Shown: positions 41,281-50,244 of the stretch, piece by piece
Numbering within the stretch: position 1 is the stretch's first letter
Layout: every line of letters begins with the position of its first letter
Assembly: GCA_964371945.1 (NCBI GenBank)
Contig: CAYJPA010000018.1
Coordinates: forward strand, 7,966 to 71,965
Length of the DNA stretch: 64,000 nucleotides
Source of the DNA: CAYJPA01 sp964371945
Lineage (GTDB): Bacteria; Chloroflexota; Chloroflexia; Thermomicrobiales; UBA6265
Direction: 5' to 3'
The notes under the pieces: generated by a model
The model's input: only the letters and a program-made list of their open reading frames with translations
Told to the model about the DNA's origin: nothing
Database searches by the model: none
Position numbers and translations under genes: made by a program

Positions 41281-43126
41281 CGGGCAGCGCTCCCTCGGGC
41301 TCCTCATCGGCTTGCAGCTTGCCGGCCAATCCCCGACGCGTCGCTGCCATGCGGCTGGTCAATTCAGTGAAATCCGGCTTTCTAAAATTAAGTTTGGGTA
41401 CCGTGATCGCCGGCATGGATGGACGCACGGGAAACTGCGGCAACGACGTCCGGCCGGCCCGCGCCGGCCGCTGCATCCAACGCTCGCGAATGTCGCCGAT
41501 TGAGCGGCTGAAGGCCCGTTGCACATCCTGGAACTCGCGCCACTCGATCCGGGCGGCTTCGCGTCCTTCCGCGGTGCTGAGACCGAGATGACGGAAGCGG
41601 CGGCTCCGATCGTCGATTAACCGACGCGGCCCGAACCCGGAGAGCTCGGAGAGCGCGTTTCCGATGGCAATCTTGAGTTGAGCGACCGCACTCTCGACGT
41701 CCTCATCCGCCGGCAAGGGTTCGGGAACGATCAAATCGATCAATCCGAGCCGCAGGCAATCTCTGGCGGAAGCGACCGCTTCGTCGGGCTGATTCGTGAT
41801 AACGGAGTGCTCTTGCATGAGGACGCGATCGCCTGCCATCAACACCATGCCCGGCAGTCCCCCGATCGCACCAATCCCGACGCTTACGACCGGAACCGGC
41901 ATCGAAGCGATTAGGGACAACGACTGTGCCATTTTCAACGCCGAGAATGGGTCATCAACTACGATGCCGGCATTGCCCGTTTCTACAAGCGAGATCATCG
42001 GCAATTCTAAATGAGCGGCCAACCTAATCATCCGGATGAACTTTGAAAACGCCGCGGCGTTCAGGGGAGATTCGTTGCGTTGCACCCCGACGATCACGGC
42101 CGAAACACCGTCGATGCGTCCGATACCACCGACGATGCCGGGATGATCGGCGCCGGCGCGGTCTCCGCGCAGTTCGACCATTCCGGTGGAGAGCCTGGCA
42201 ATGTACTCGCGTGCGGTCGAGCGATTCGGCCGGAGCGCATAGACGAGCTCTTCCCTGGCCGGCGCAGCGCTTGAATCGGAAATAAGCAGCGCGCCCGTCG
42301 AGTGCTGCCGCCCACGTTCCGCGAGCATCTGGAGTATCCCGCCAAGCGTGTCGCGAATTTGTGACCGATCGATAATGCCATCGATCGCTCCGCGCTCGAT
42401 CAGCGTCTCGGCGGTCATTCCAGATTGTTCGATCGTCTCTTTTCCGCTCGATAGGCCGATGTGGGCGCCCGGCTCCGCGAATGCGATGTCGGCCTGATCC
42501 GCGAGACCGAGCAGGACGTTCCCGGACGTCGGATGAGTGAGAATTGAGACCAGCGGAACACCGACGCGGTGAAGACGTGACGCAGCAGCGGCAAGTTTGT
42601 TCACCTGGGCGAGCGCGAGCACGCCCTCTTGACCTTTGCCGCTTCCGCCGGAGCAAAGAGCGATCACCGGATTGCGCCGTATGACCGCCTGATCCATCGC
42701 GAGCGCGATCTTCTCACCAGCGACGATTCCGATGCCCGAACCAAATACCGCCAGATCCAGCGCGATCACGACAACCGAGTTGCCGCCGATCTTGGCGGTA
42801 CCGGTGATTACCGCTTCCGCGACGGTCGGTTGCTCTCGAGCTTCGGCAAGCCGATCCGCGACCGGCAATCGATCATGAAAAAGCAGGGGATCGATCGAGA
42901 CAAGCTCGGCGCTCGTTTCCTGAAAGGTTCCCTCATCGACAAGCAGTCCAAGGCGCTCACGCGCCGGTAGCCAGAAGTGGCGACGGCAATTCCGGCATAC
43001 TCGAAAGGTCAGGAAGAGATCGTCGTCCGAGAGATCGGCATTGCAGGATGAGCAGGCGAGATCGAATTCGTCATCTTCGAGCTCGTCCGGGGCCTGTCCG
43101 TTGACATTGATTTCCGGTTCGGTCAT
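41267..43126 (-). CDS. accDA: Acetyl-CoA carboxylase carboxyltransferase, fused beta (AccD) and alpha (AccA) parts
   Basis: This 619-aa single chain transfers the carboxyl group from biotin to acetyl-CoA, the second half of malonyl-CoA synthesis. The N-terminal Cys4 zinc ribbon (CSSCNADL ... CRNCRRHFW, about 25-50) and the first crotonase-fold half (VIALDLAVFGSGIGIVAGEK, CSGGSGKGQEGVLALAQ, LSILTHPTSGNVLLG) are AccD-like. The second half (ADHPGIVGGIGRIDGVSAVI, LVETGNAGI, SVGIGAIGGLPGMVLMAGDR) is AccA-like. A C-terminal extension of about 130 residues rich in Arg and Pro has no recognised domain. The start ATG at 43126 is preceded by GGAGGAA-like sequence. Biotin carboxylase and carrier genes are not in the window. 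Confidence 0.9.
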   Translation of the reverse strand: MTEPEINVNGQAPDELEDDEFDLACSSCNADLSDDDLFLTFRVCRNCRRHFWLPARERLGLLVDEGTFQETSAELVSIDPLLFHDRLPVADRLAEAREQPTVAEAVITGTAKIGGNSVVVIALDLAVFGSGIGIVAGEKIALAMDQAVIRRNPVIALCSGGSGKGQEGVLALAQVNKLAAAASRLHRVGVPLVSILTHPTSGNVLLGLADQADIAFAEPGAHIGLSSGKETIEQSGMTAETLIERGAIDGIIDRSQIRDTLGGILQMLAERGRQHSTGALLISDSSAAPAREELVYALRPNRSTAREYIARLSTGMVELRGDRAGADHPGIVGGIGRIDGVSAVIVGVQRNESPLNAAAFSKFIRMIRLAAHLELPMISLVETGNAGIVVDDPFSALKMAQSLSLIASMPVPVVSVGIGAIGGLPGMVLMAGDRVLMQEHSVITNQPDEAVASARDCLRLGLIDLIVPEPLPADEDVESAVAQLKIAIGNALSELSGFGPRRLIDDRSRRFRHLGLSTAEGREAARIEWREFQDVQRAFSRSIGDIRERWMQRPARAGRTSLPQFPVRPSMPAITVPKLNFRKPDFTELTSRMAATRRGLAGKLQADEEPEGALPGDKD

Positions 43127-43178
43127 CAGATGTTCCTCCGGATATTGAGTCTACCCGTTGGCAGCGCGAGCGCGCGGC

Positions 43179-43592
43179 TTAACTTCGAAGTCGTTCCATC
43201 AGACGGGGTCCGGGTTCAGCGAAGCCCACTTTGCGGTAAAGCTCGTGGGCATCGCGAGTGTGCAGGAGCCATCGGACGGATGCGAGGTCCGGATGGCTCA
43301 CGATCGATTCCATCATCCAGAGTCCAAGACCCTGCCCGCGATGCTCGGCCGAAATGAAGACATCGGCAGCGTCGGCCGTGGTCACGAGATCGGTGACGAC
43401 CCGAGCACAGCCGGCCATGTCTTCAGGACCATAAAGCCCAAACGGCACGGCAGAACCGAGCCACGAGCCGAGAACCTGCTCATGAGTGCGATCCGTTGCC
43501 CAATATGAGGACCGAATCCAGGCTGAAACTTGGTCCATGTCGAGGCGCTCTCGATTGGTGTCCAGTTGGTACTCGCCACGGGTCCAAATCAC
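43179..43592 (-). CDS. GNAT-family N-acetyltransferase
   Basis: This 137-aa GNAT enzyme transfers an acetyl group from acetyl-CoA to an unknown amine. The acetyl-CoA-binding loop is EHRGQGLGLWMMESIV; earlier strands read FGLYGPEDMAGCARVVTDL, and the C-terminal half has WLLHTRDAHELYRKVGF and ends PGPRLMERL, typical of the family. The GTG at 43592 is taken as start because AGGAGG lies about ten bases upstream; the frame is open to 43883, but that part overlaps purK on the other strand. It precedes accDA by 52 bp on the same strand. Confidence 0.87.
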   Translation of the reverse strand: MIWTRGEYQLDTNRERLDMDQVSAWIRSSYWATDRTHEQVLGSWLGSAVPFGLYGPEDMAGCARVVTDLVTTADAADVFISAEHRGQGLGLWMMESIVSHPDLASVRWLLHTRDAHELYRKVGFAEPGPRLMERLRS

Positions 43593-43655
43593 GATTGCAA
43601 ATCCTCCTGAACTGATCGTAGCGTCAGCTTCATCGAACCGGTTATGCTCCGATGC

Positions 43656-44822
43656 ATGAACAACAGCCATCCTATTCGAATCGTGGGCATCGTTGGCGCC
43701 GGACAATTGGCGCGAATGACGATCCAGGCCGCGATCCCACTCGCGGTTCCAATTGTGCTGCTGGCTGACCGGGCTGACGATGGAGCCGCACTCGTCTCCT
43801 CCAATGTCAGCATCGGCTCGCCGAACGATTTTGCCGCATTGCACGAGTTTTCCAAGCGCTGCGATGTGATGACCTTCGACCACGAGTTGGTTCCGTTCGA
43901 GTATCTTGAATGGCTTGGGGCCGCCGGCCGCACGCTCTATCCATCGGCGGCGACGATGTCGCTCGCGCAGAACAAGCGTCTTCAGCGAGAGCGTTTCGCC
44001 GAAGCCGGTTTGCCGGTGCCGCCATTTGCCACGGTTTTAAACTCCGACGATTTGCTCGAATTCGCGCGATCGCATGGCTGGCCGGCGGTGCTCAAAGCCG
44101 TGAGAGGCGGCTATGATGGTCGTGGCGTTTGGATCATCGATAACGAACCGACCGGAATCGAACTTGTCAACAACCTTCTGGCCGAACGCGTCGAATTGCT
44201 CGCGGAGCAGTGGGTGCCGATCGAGCGAGAGGTTGCGATTCTCGTCGCACGGCGCCAGAACGGTGAGACCACGGTTTTTCCGCTCGTCGAAACCGTTCAG
44301 GTCGACGGCATGTGCCGCGAGGTGATCGCGCCGGCTGACGTCGAACCCAGCATTGCCGATGAAGCGCACCGAATTGCTGAAGTCGTCGCCCAAATCTCCG
44401 GGGTGGTCGGTATTCTTGCCGTCGAGCTCTTCGTGTCCGCCGGCAAGGTGCTGGTTAACGAGATCGCGACCAGACCGCACAACTCCGGGCACTACACGAT
44501 CGAGGGTTGTGTTACCTCTCAATTCGAGCAGCATCTGCGGGCGATTCTGGACTGGCCGCTCGGTTCGACCGAATTAACCGCGCCTGCCGTTGTGACCGTC
44601 AATATCGTCGGCGATGCGGACGGTTCCGACCCGGCAGCGCGATTAAACGACGCACTTGAAGTCGACGGAGCTCATATGCATCTCTACGGCAAGGGTCCAC
44701 GTGCCGGACGAAAGCTAGGCCACGTCACCGTTTGTGGCGACGATGCGGAGAGCGTACGTGCCAGGGCCAATCTGGCTGCCGCCCTGCTGAACGGCCGCGC
44801 CCACGTGGGGGTTGCACGATGA
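43656..44822 (+). CDS. purK: N5-carboxyaminoimidazole ribonucleotide synthase PurK
   Basis: This 388-aa ATP-grasp enzyme converts AIR, bicarbonate and ATP into N5-CAIR in purine synthesis. It has the N-terminal IRIVGIVGAGQLARMTIQAA, the ATP-grasp segments WPAVLKAVRGGYDGRGVWII and VELLAEQWVPIEREVAI, the FVSAGKVLVNEIATRPHNSG motif with the metal-binding Glu and Asn, and HLYGKGPRAGRKLGHVT near the end. A TATGCT box at 43643-43648 just before the start hints at a short or leaderless transcript; an ATG at 43644 lies inside it, so the ATG at 43656 is preferred. It overlaps purE by four bases. Confidence 0.94.
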   Translation: MNNSHPIRIVGIVGAGQLARMTIQAAIPLAVPIVLLADRADDGAALVSSNVSIGSPNDFAALHEFSKRCDVMTFDHELVPFEYLEWLGAAGRTLYPSAATMSLAQNKRLQRERFAEAGLPVPPFATVLNSDDLLEFARSHGWPAVLKAVRGGYDGRGVWIIDNEPTGIELVNNLLAERVELLAEQWVPIEREVAILVARRQNGETTVFPLVETVQVDGMCREVIAPADVEPSIADEAHRIAEVVAQISGVVGILAVELFVSAGKVLVNEIATRPHNSGHYTIEGCVTSQFEQHLRAILDWPLGSTELTAPAVVTVNIVGDADGSDPAARLNDALEVDGAHMHLYGKGPRAGRKLGHVTVCGDDAESVRARANLAAALLNGRAHVGVAR

Positions 44823-45322
44823 CTCAGAGGGCTCCTATCGTCGGTGTGATCATGGGCAGCGACTCGGATCTCCCAGTCATGCGGCCCGCGGTCGACGCGC
44901 TAAGAGAATTTGACATCCCGAATGAAGTTCGGATTCTTTCGGCCCACCGCACGCCCGATGAGATGCTGGAATACGCTCGGGCCGCGGCGAATCGCGGGTT
45001 GAAAATCATCATCGCGGGAGCCGGGGGAGCGGCGCACCTGCCGGGGATGGTCGCTGCGGCGACCGCGCTCCCGGTCATCGGTGTGCCAGTGCCGATCACG
45101 CAACTTGCCGGAATCGACGCTCTCTTGTCGATCGTGCAAATGCCCGCCGGTGTGCCCGTGGCGACGGTCGCGATCGGCAACGCCCGCAATGCCGGTCTGC
45201 TCGCGGTTCGTATTCTGGCGGCCTCTGATTCGGAGCTGCTGCAGAAAATGGAGCAGTTTCAGCGGGATCTCGCGGAGACCGTGCGGGCAAAGGACGCCAA
45301 GGTTCAGGCGGAGCTCGAGTAA
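44819..45322 (+). CDS. purE: N5-carboxyaminoimidazole ribonucleotide mutase PurE (class I)
   Basis: This 167-aa enzyme rearranges N5-CAIR to CAIR, the step after PurK. Motifs are VGVIMGSDSDLPVMRPAVD, VRILSAHRTPDEMLEYARA, IIAGAGGAAHLPGMVAA and LPVIGVPV with a later GVPVATVAIGNARNAGL, all as in class I PurE. The ATG at 44819 overlaps the purK stop by four bases (ATGA), so the two are translated together; the longer open frame from 44732 is an overlap only. Short tandem repeats lie just after the stop codon. Confidence 0.95.
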   Translation: MTQRAPIVGVIMGSDSDLPVMRPAVDALREFDIPNEVRILSAHRTPDEMLEYARAAANRGLKIIIAGAGGAAHLPGMVAAATALPVIGVPVPITQLAGIDALLSIVQMPAGVPVATVAIGNARNAGLLAVRILAASDSELLQKMEQFQRDLAETVRAKDAKVQAELE

Positions 45323-45330
45323 CGACGGCC

Positions 45331-45363
45331 CCGTCCCCATGCCGTCCCCATGCCGTCCCCATA
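45331..45363. repeat. Three tandem copies of an 11-bp unit
   Basis: The unit CCGTCCCCATG is repeated at 45331-45341, 45342-45352 and 45353-45363 (last base changed to A), lying between the convergent purE and pyrG genes. It probably arose by slippage. Confidence 0.9.
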
Positions 45364-45388
45364 CCCAGAGGAGAAGTGGTGCGTCGCC

Positions 45389-47071
45389 TTAGTCGTTCGC
45401 CCCAACAAGAACCGGTTCAGGCTGAACGCCAACAGTTTTCACGGCGCCGTTGAGGGGAAGGGTGCGCTGTGCGCCTTCCGGCAGAGTTTGAACGGCCGCG
45501 CCGATGAACTCGCGGAAGATCGGATGCGGTCGCGTTGGACGGCTTCGGAACTCCGGATGGAACTGGACACCGACAAAGAACGGGTGACCGCGCAGTTCCA
45601 TGATTTCGACGAGGCGACCGTCTGGCGAAACACCGCTCGCGATGAAGCCGGACGCGGCTAGTTGCTCACGATAGTTGTTGTTGACCTCGAAGCGATGGCG
45701 ATGACGCTCATTCACCGGGCTGTCGCCGTAGGCGCGAGCGGCGATTGTGCCTGGCTCGATCTGGCAGGGCCAGAGACCCAGACGCATTGTTCCGCCCATG
45801 TCGACGCCTCGTTGGTCGGGCATGATGTCGATTACTGGATGCGGAGATGTGCCATCGATCTCGGTCGAATTGGCGAAACTAAATCCCGCGAGATCGCGAG
45901 CGATCTCGATCACGGCCATGTGCAGTCCGTAGCAAATGCCGAAATAGGGAATGCCATGCTCGCGGGCGAAACGCACCGCTGCGATCTTGCCTTCGGTTCC
46001 GCGCGGTCCAAAACCAGGGCCAACCAGAACACCTGAAACGCGGCGGAGTACTCGCTCCATCTCCTCGATGTCGGTCGTTTCGGAGTTGACCCATTCGATC
46101 TCGACATCGACGTTGTGCGCAAGTCCGGCGTGGGTAAGCGATTCCGCAATGCTCATGTAAGAATCGTGCAGATCAACGTACTTGCCGACGAGTGCGATCC
46201 GGATCGAATGCTTTGGCGCCCTGATCCGTTCAACGAGAGAACGCCATTCGGAGAGATCGGCTGCATGACCGTCGATTCCGAGGTGGCGCGCGATGTACTC
46301 GCCGAGCCCGGAATCCTCGAGGAGAAGCGGCACTTCGTAGATCGTGGCGGCCGTTTGCATGGCGACCACTGCTTCCGCATCGACATCGCAGAAGAGCGCG
46401 ATCTTCTCTCGGACTTCTTCCGAAATCTCCGAATCGGCACGGCAAATGAGCACATCCGGTTGAATACCGAGTGAGCGGAGCTCTCGCACGCTCTGTTGAG
46501 TCGGCTTGGTCTTCAATTCTCCAGTGCTGATTTTCGGGAGAAGGGTCACGTGAATGAACATCACATTCGCGCGTCCAACTTCCCGGCGCATCTGGCGAAT
46601 CGCTTCGAGGAAGGCCTGGCCTTCGATGTCGCCGACCGTTCCGCCGACCTCGACGATGACGACCTCGGATGAGTGCTGCCTGGAGGCAAGCAGAATACGG
46701 TGCTTGATCTCGTTGGTGATGTGCGGAATGACCTGTATGGTGCCGCCGAGGTAGTCGCCTCGGCGCTCCTTGGCGATCACTTCCGAATAGACCTGACCGG
46801 TGGTCACGTTCGAGGCGCGCGAGAGGTTCTCGTCAATGAAGCGCTCGTAATGACCAAGATCGAGATCGGTTTCGGCGCCGTCGTCGGTAACGAAGACCTC
46901 GCCGTGCTGGTACGGCGACATCGTGCCAGGGTCGACATTCAGATAGGGATCGAGTTTCATGATCGAAACGCTGACGCCCCGGCTCTTGATCACCCGGCCC
47001 AACGATGCCGTTGTGATTCCCTTGCCCACTGACGAAGCTACGCCGCCGGTCACGAAGATGTACTTGGGCAT
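45389..47071 (-). CDS. pyrG: CTP synthase
   Basis: This 560-aa enzyme makes CTP from UTP, ATP and glutamine. The synthetase domain begins MPKYIFVTGGVASSVGKGIT with SIMKLDPYLNVDPGTMSPYQ, HGEVFVTDDGAETDLDLGHY and FEGQAFLEAIRQ-like IEGQAFLEAIRQMRR. The C-terminal glutamine amidotransferase has the nucleophile in YFGICYGLHMAV and His-Glu in VQFHPEF. The ATG at 47071 has GGAGG six bases upstream; an in-frame TTG at 47086 is not needed. In the amidotransferase elbow, Tyr replaces the usual Leu (GICYG), which should be harmless. It is convergent to purE. Confidence 0.97.
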   Translation of the reverse strand: MPKYIFVTGGVASSVGKGITTASLGRVIKSRGVSVSIMKLDPYLNVDPGTMSPYQHGEVFVTDDGAETDLDLGHYERFIDENLSRASNVTTGQVYSEVIAKERRGDYLGGTIQVIPHITNEIKHRILLASRQHSSEVVIVEVGGTVGDIEGQAFLEAIRQMRREVGRANVMFIHVTLLPKISTGELKTKPTQQSVRELRSLGIQPDVLICRADSEISEEVREKIALFCDVDAEAVVAMQTAATIYEVPLLLEDSGLGEYIARHLGIDGHAADLSEWRSLVERIRAPKHSIRIALVGKYVDLHDSYMSIAESLTHAGLAHNVDVEIEWVNSETTDIEEMERVLRRVSGVLVGPGFGPRGTEGKIAAVRFAREHGIPYFGICYGLHMAVIEIARDLAGFSFANSTEIDGTSPHPVIDIMPDQRGVDMGGTMRLGLWPCQIEPGTIAARAYGDSPVNERHRHRFEVNNNYREQLAASGFIASGVSPDGRLVEIMELRGHPFFVGVQFHPEFRSRPTRPHPIFREFIGAAVQTLPEGAQRTLPLNGAVKTVGVQPEPVLVGAND

Positions 47072-47203
47072 CTGAACCTCCCTCAAAGGCCCTGGCGTGC
47101 CGGCACATCCTTTGCCGCCACGCGAACCGGTGTGCCGCTCGTCAAGTGCGGCTTCCCCTTACATGTCGTCATCAACGGGCAAGCTTCGAGCTTGATGATG
47201 TCC

Positions 47204-47860
47204 CTAACGCTTCGCTGGCTCACTCTCAGGCGTGAGCACGACGAGCCGCAATGTGTCCGTCAGTTCGGATTGACGGAGCGTGAACTTCTCTTCGGGCTCC
47301 GGAACCGGCACGCCAAGCGACTTACAGAATCGACCGAGCTCGCCGAGGTTTCGATCACCAATTGGCGTTGCATATTGCAATGGAATGACGAGTTTTGGCC
47401 CAATCTGACTGATGACTTCCGCCGCCTGTTCCGGGCTAATGATGTCGCCGCCGCCGGCGGGGACAAGAAGGACGTCACAGTCCTCGAGCGCTTCTGCCTG
47501 CTCACTATTGAGCGGATGACCGAGGTCCCCGAGGTGACCGATCTTCATGCCCTCGACCTCGAACAGGAAGATCGTGTTGTAGCCTCGATCTCTGCCCTGA
47601 TTCGTGTCGTGATAGGTGCGAATCCCGGTAATGAAGACCTCATGCATCTCGTATTCGCCGGGACCGCGCACGACCTGGAAGTCCGGTTTGACCGCCGCCA
47701 GATTCGTATGTCCGGGGTGCTCATGCGAGATGGTGACGATGTCGGCCGTTTGTTTGGTCATTGCGTACCCGGTGATCTTGTCGACCGGGTCCGTCAGGAT
47801 AACGGCCTCTTTCGCCTTGATACGAATGCAGTTGTGACCGAAAAAGCGGAATTCCGCCAT
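47204..47860 (-). CDS. Metallo-beta-lactamase-fold hydrolase (UlaG-like)
   Basis: This 218-aa protein belongs to the compact MBL-fold group near UlaG. It starts MAEFRFFGHNCIRIKAKEAV, has LTDPVDKITGY, the metal motif SHEHPGHTN, RGPGEYEM, the second His/Asp loop KIGHLGDLGHPL, DVLLVPAGGG and VIPLQYAT. The metal motif is HxHxGH, with Gly in place of the Asp of HxHxDH, so the second metal site may be altered. Substrate unknown. The ATG at 47860 is chosen because conserved sequence starts there; the frame is open upstream to 47935. A possible extended -10 promoter lies at 48032-48040. Confidence 0.85.
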   Translation of the reverse strand: MAEFRFFGHNCIRIKAKEAVILTDPVDKITGYAMTKQTADIVTISHEHPGHTNLAAVKPDFQVVRGPGEYEMHEVFITGIRTYHDTNQGRDRGYNTIFLFEVEGMKIGHLGDLGHPLNSEQAEALEDCDVLLVPAGGGDIISPEQAAEVISQIGPKLVIPLQYATPIGDRNLGELGRFCKSLGVPVPEPEEKFTLRQSELTDTLRLVVLTPESEPAKR

Positions 47861-48031
47861 AAATAAAGCTACCCATCGACCACACCCGGCGGCGACGCCG
47901 AATGCGATCAGCAACGAGAAAACGCGCGCCGACATCCAGCGCGTGCATATTCGCTAATGTGCCAATGGGGCTTCCGCGATTCGCGGTCGAGGGAGACGAT
48001 TTGCTCGTCCCTGTTTTTCAGTGCCTCTCTT

Positions 48032-48040
48032 ACTATACCA
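48032..48040 (-). promoter_or_regulatory. Extended -10 promoter candidate for the MBL-fold gene
   Basis: On the minus strand TGG-TATAGT forms an extended -10 (TATAGT 5 of 6). No convincing -35 is visible. It would give a leader of about 165 nt, which also contains an imperfect stem (AGGGAGACGA with TCGTCCCT, near 47990-48012). Confidence 0.4.
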
Positions 48041-48133
48041 CGGCAGATGCATGACGACTAGATGAAATCCGCGAATACCCGAACAAATGAGTCACAAAAA
48101 TGCGGACAGCGGAATTGGATTCCGAGCCCCGAA

Positions 48134-48793
48134 TCAGTCAAGCTCTTCTGCCTCCTCTTCGCCGCCAACTAGCTGATCGAGCACCTGTTTGATCACACCG
48201 TAGCCGTAACCGCGGCGGGCCAGAAACGCTCCTAGTCGCCGTTTCATGACCGGCTCTTCTAGACTCCGGTACGACCGCAGCTTTGCCCGCGCGATCTCGA
48301 TGGCGCCGGTCAACTCATCGATTCCGGCATCGTCGATCGCGTTCGCGACGGTTTCTTGCTCGACACCTTTTGAGCGTAGTTCCTGTTCAAGAAGACGTCG
48401 GCCGCGGGGACGGTTGCTATCGCGGTTCTCCACCCAAAACCGGGCAAACGCCTCATCGTCAACGTACTTCCAGTCGCGGAGCCGGGCGATCACGCGATCA
48501 ATGGTCTCTTCGTCGTATTCCTTCTTCCGCAACCGCAGATGGATTTCCTTTACCGATCGCGGACGGACGGTGAGCAGTCGAATCGCGGCGTCGGTCGCCT
48601 TCGCGGTTTCGTCGAGCTCCTGTAGGTCCGCGATCTCCTGGAGCGTCAGCACTCGATCCTTGCGGAGCTTGCGCTCGGCCACCACCGACAATGGCAAGCC
48701 GAATGCAAACACGCCGTCCAGGAACACATTTACGCGCTCTGGATTTCGCTTCTGCCGTTCGATTGCAGTGATTCGTTGTGCCGATCCGGTCAT
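48134..48793 (-). CDS. recX: Regulatory protein RecX
   Basis: This 219-aa RecX caps and limits RecA filaments. The three-helix repeats are visible: AAIRLLTVRPRSVKEIHLRL, then VIARLRDWKYVDDEAFARFW with RGRRLLEQELRSKGV, and VMKRRLGAFLARRGYGYGVI at the end. The N-terminal IERQKRNPERVNVFLDGVFA with LSVVAERKLRKDRVLTLQEI is the domain many Firmicute and Chloroflexi RecX proteins have. The ATG at 48793 is used; the open frame upstream to 48856 is not conserved-looking. recA is not adjacent. Confidence 0.92.
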   Translation of the reverse strand: MTGSAQRITAIERQKRNPERVNVFLDGVFAFGLPLSVVAERKLRKDRVLTLQEIADLQELDETAKATDAAIRLLTVRPRSVKEIHLRLRKKEYDEETIDRVIARLRDWKYVDDEAFARFWVENRDSNRPRGRRLLEQELRSKGVEQETVANAIDDAGIDELTGAIEIARAKLRSYRSLEEPVMKRRLGAFLARRGYGYGVIKQVLDQLVGGEEEAEELD

Positions 48794-48965
48794 GTCCGGG
48801 GCTCCGCAATGTTCTTGCCGTGAGGCTACCCTATCGCCAGCAAAGCCGGCGTGCAACTACGCGGAGCTCAACGGATCTGGGGCTGCAAACTCTCTTTGAT
48901 TTGCTTGTCATGGCACGAGGGATTCGCGAACCGCCCGTAAACATGTCGAATGATCTTCGCCGCGC

Positions 48966-49547
48966 CTAATAGGGAATGATCTCCGGGCTGGGGCCCGCTG
49001 CAGCGCAAATTGGACAACCGCCTTCGGGAAAGGCCTCGTAGTGGGTGTTGAGGATCCCAGTCACCGGATGACCGGCAATACTGGGGTCCGCCGCGTTCCA
49101 AAGCGTGCCAATACCGAGTATGGTGGCCCCGAGTTGATCGATTGTTTGGGCAAAACGAGTCATCGTCACGCCGGTCATGACCAGATTGTCGACCAAGATC
49201 ACACGTTTGCCCGCGATGTGCTCCTTGAGATGCTCGGCGATCGTGATGCTGCCGTCCGCGGACGGTGTGGCGTACACGACTTTCGCGCGAGGCTCCAGGA
49301 AGTAGCCGACCCACTGCGCGAGTCCGGCTCCCCAAATTGATGGCGACGCGACGGCGCCGGCATGATCGGTGAAATAGCGCTTGGCAAGCACATAGCCGAG
49401 ATGACTGGCGACCGTTGGGTCCGCAAGCAGCATGTCGCGATCGAGAAGGCCTGCGCTGTGGCGACCAGAGCGGAACGCGAAGTGACCCTCGCGGAGTAGT
49501 CCATCTCGCCGGAGTCCGCTCAATAGTGTCGGGTCAATCATCGGCAT
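48966..49547 (-). CDS. Orotate phosphoribosyltransferase-like protein
   Basis: This type I phosphoribosyltransferase of about 193 aa has FAFRSGRHSAGLLDRDMLLA near the N-terminus, as in orotate PRTases, and the PRPP-binding loop KRVILVDNLVMTGVTMTRFA. Canonical PRPP loops have two acidic residues followed by TTG or TGxT; here DN-LVMTG has only one acid, so binding may differ. A Cys-x-x-Cys (GGCPICAAAG) near the C-terminus occurs in some archaeal-type PyrE proteins. It may be the pyrE of this organism or a paralogue with another base. The start is taken at 49547 (MPMIDPTLL); an ATG two codons later is equally possible. Confidence 0.78.
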   Translation of the reverse strand: MPMIDPTLLSGLRRDGLLREGHFAFRSGRHSAGLLDRDMLLADPTVASHLGYVLAKRYFTDHAGAVASPSIWGAGLAQWVGYFLEPRAKVVYATPSADGSITIAEHLKEHIAGKRVILVDNLVMTGVTMTRFAQTIDQLGATILGIGTLWNAADPSIAGHPVTGILNTHYEAFPEGGCPICAAAGPSPEIIPY

Positions 49548-49688
49548 CCGCTGACTTTCTTTGTACGCCACCTAGCCGGCAACCTGTGCTGAAGCCGCGG
49601 TGGTCCGCGGTGGAATCCCGCGCAAGCATACATCGGGCCGAGCGTGTGGGGAGTTGCAGTCCGTGGGATCAGGCAATAGCCCTTGACG

Positions 49689-49970
49689 CTATGCGGGAGA
49701 GAGTTCTCCGTTACGATTGAAGATGGCGCGACTGAGCGCTGCCCCGCGATCATGCTTCGCGGCTCTGCTCAAGCGATCGAGGCTCTCTCGATCGAGACGG
49801 AATCGTTCGGCCGCCGCGGCCTGACCGGCCGCCGCATGGGTTGCCTCGATGAGCAATTCACCATCGCTCTCGACGATCCGAACGGAGTGCAGCCCGCGAA
49901 TATCGAGCCAGGCTCCTATGACTCTTAGCGCTTCTTGGTAACCGCCCTGAAGGGCCTCGTTCTGTTTCAT
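49689..49970 (-). CDS. Small hypothetical protein (93 aa)
   Basis: This acidic/neutral protein reads KQNEALQGGYQEALRVIGAW, LDIRGLHSVRIVESDGELLI, then an Ala-rich helix and RFRLDRESLDRLSRAAKHDR. It looks like a compact alpha-beta fold, with no membrane segment and no recognised family. The ATG at 49970 has GGGAG five bases upstream; another ATG one codon earlier overlaps the stop of the 72-aa gene (TAATG). It is therefore likely translated with that gene. Third in a line of three tiny genes. Confidence 0.62.
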   Translation of the reverse strand: MKQNEALQGGYQEALRVIGAWLDIRGLHSVRIVESDGELLIEATHAAAGQAAAAERFRLDRESLDRLSRAAKHDRGAALSRAIFNRNGELSPA

Positions 49971-49972
49971 CA

Positions 49973-50191
49973 TTACTCCCAACGCCAATGGCGCAATGGG
50001 TTTCGAGGCGAGTCGTCGCCTTCGACCTCGGGCTGATGTCCCGCTTCGCAACTGGCGCTTGAATCGACCCGGCTGTCGCCGGCGACAAGGTGCTCGACTT
50101 TGTTCGCCAATTGCTCCAACCGTTTAGCGAGTGATTCAATCCCGGCTACGTTCTGGCGGGTCGAGTGGACGTTCCGATCTTGCGAGGGCAT
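49973..50191 (-). CDS. Small hypothetical protein with a short coiled-coil (72 aa)
   Basis: Read from an ATG at 50191, preceded by GGGGTAGG. The middle (GIESLAKRLEQLANKVEHLV) has the heptad pattern of a coiled-coil and the rest is polar with an unusual C-terminal HWRWE. No family recognised. It ends in a one-base overlap with the next small gene, which supports both being real. The 52-aa membrane protein gene lies 53 bp upstream on the same strand. Confidence 0.55.
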   Translation of the reverse strand: MPSQDRNVHSTRQNVAGIESLAKRLEQLANKVEHLVAGDSRVDSSASCEAGHQPEVEGDDSPRNPLRHWRWE

Positions 50192-50244
50192 CGCGGGCCT
50201 ACCCCAAGGCGTAGCGATCGATCAGCGGGATCGATCGAAACGAA

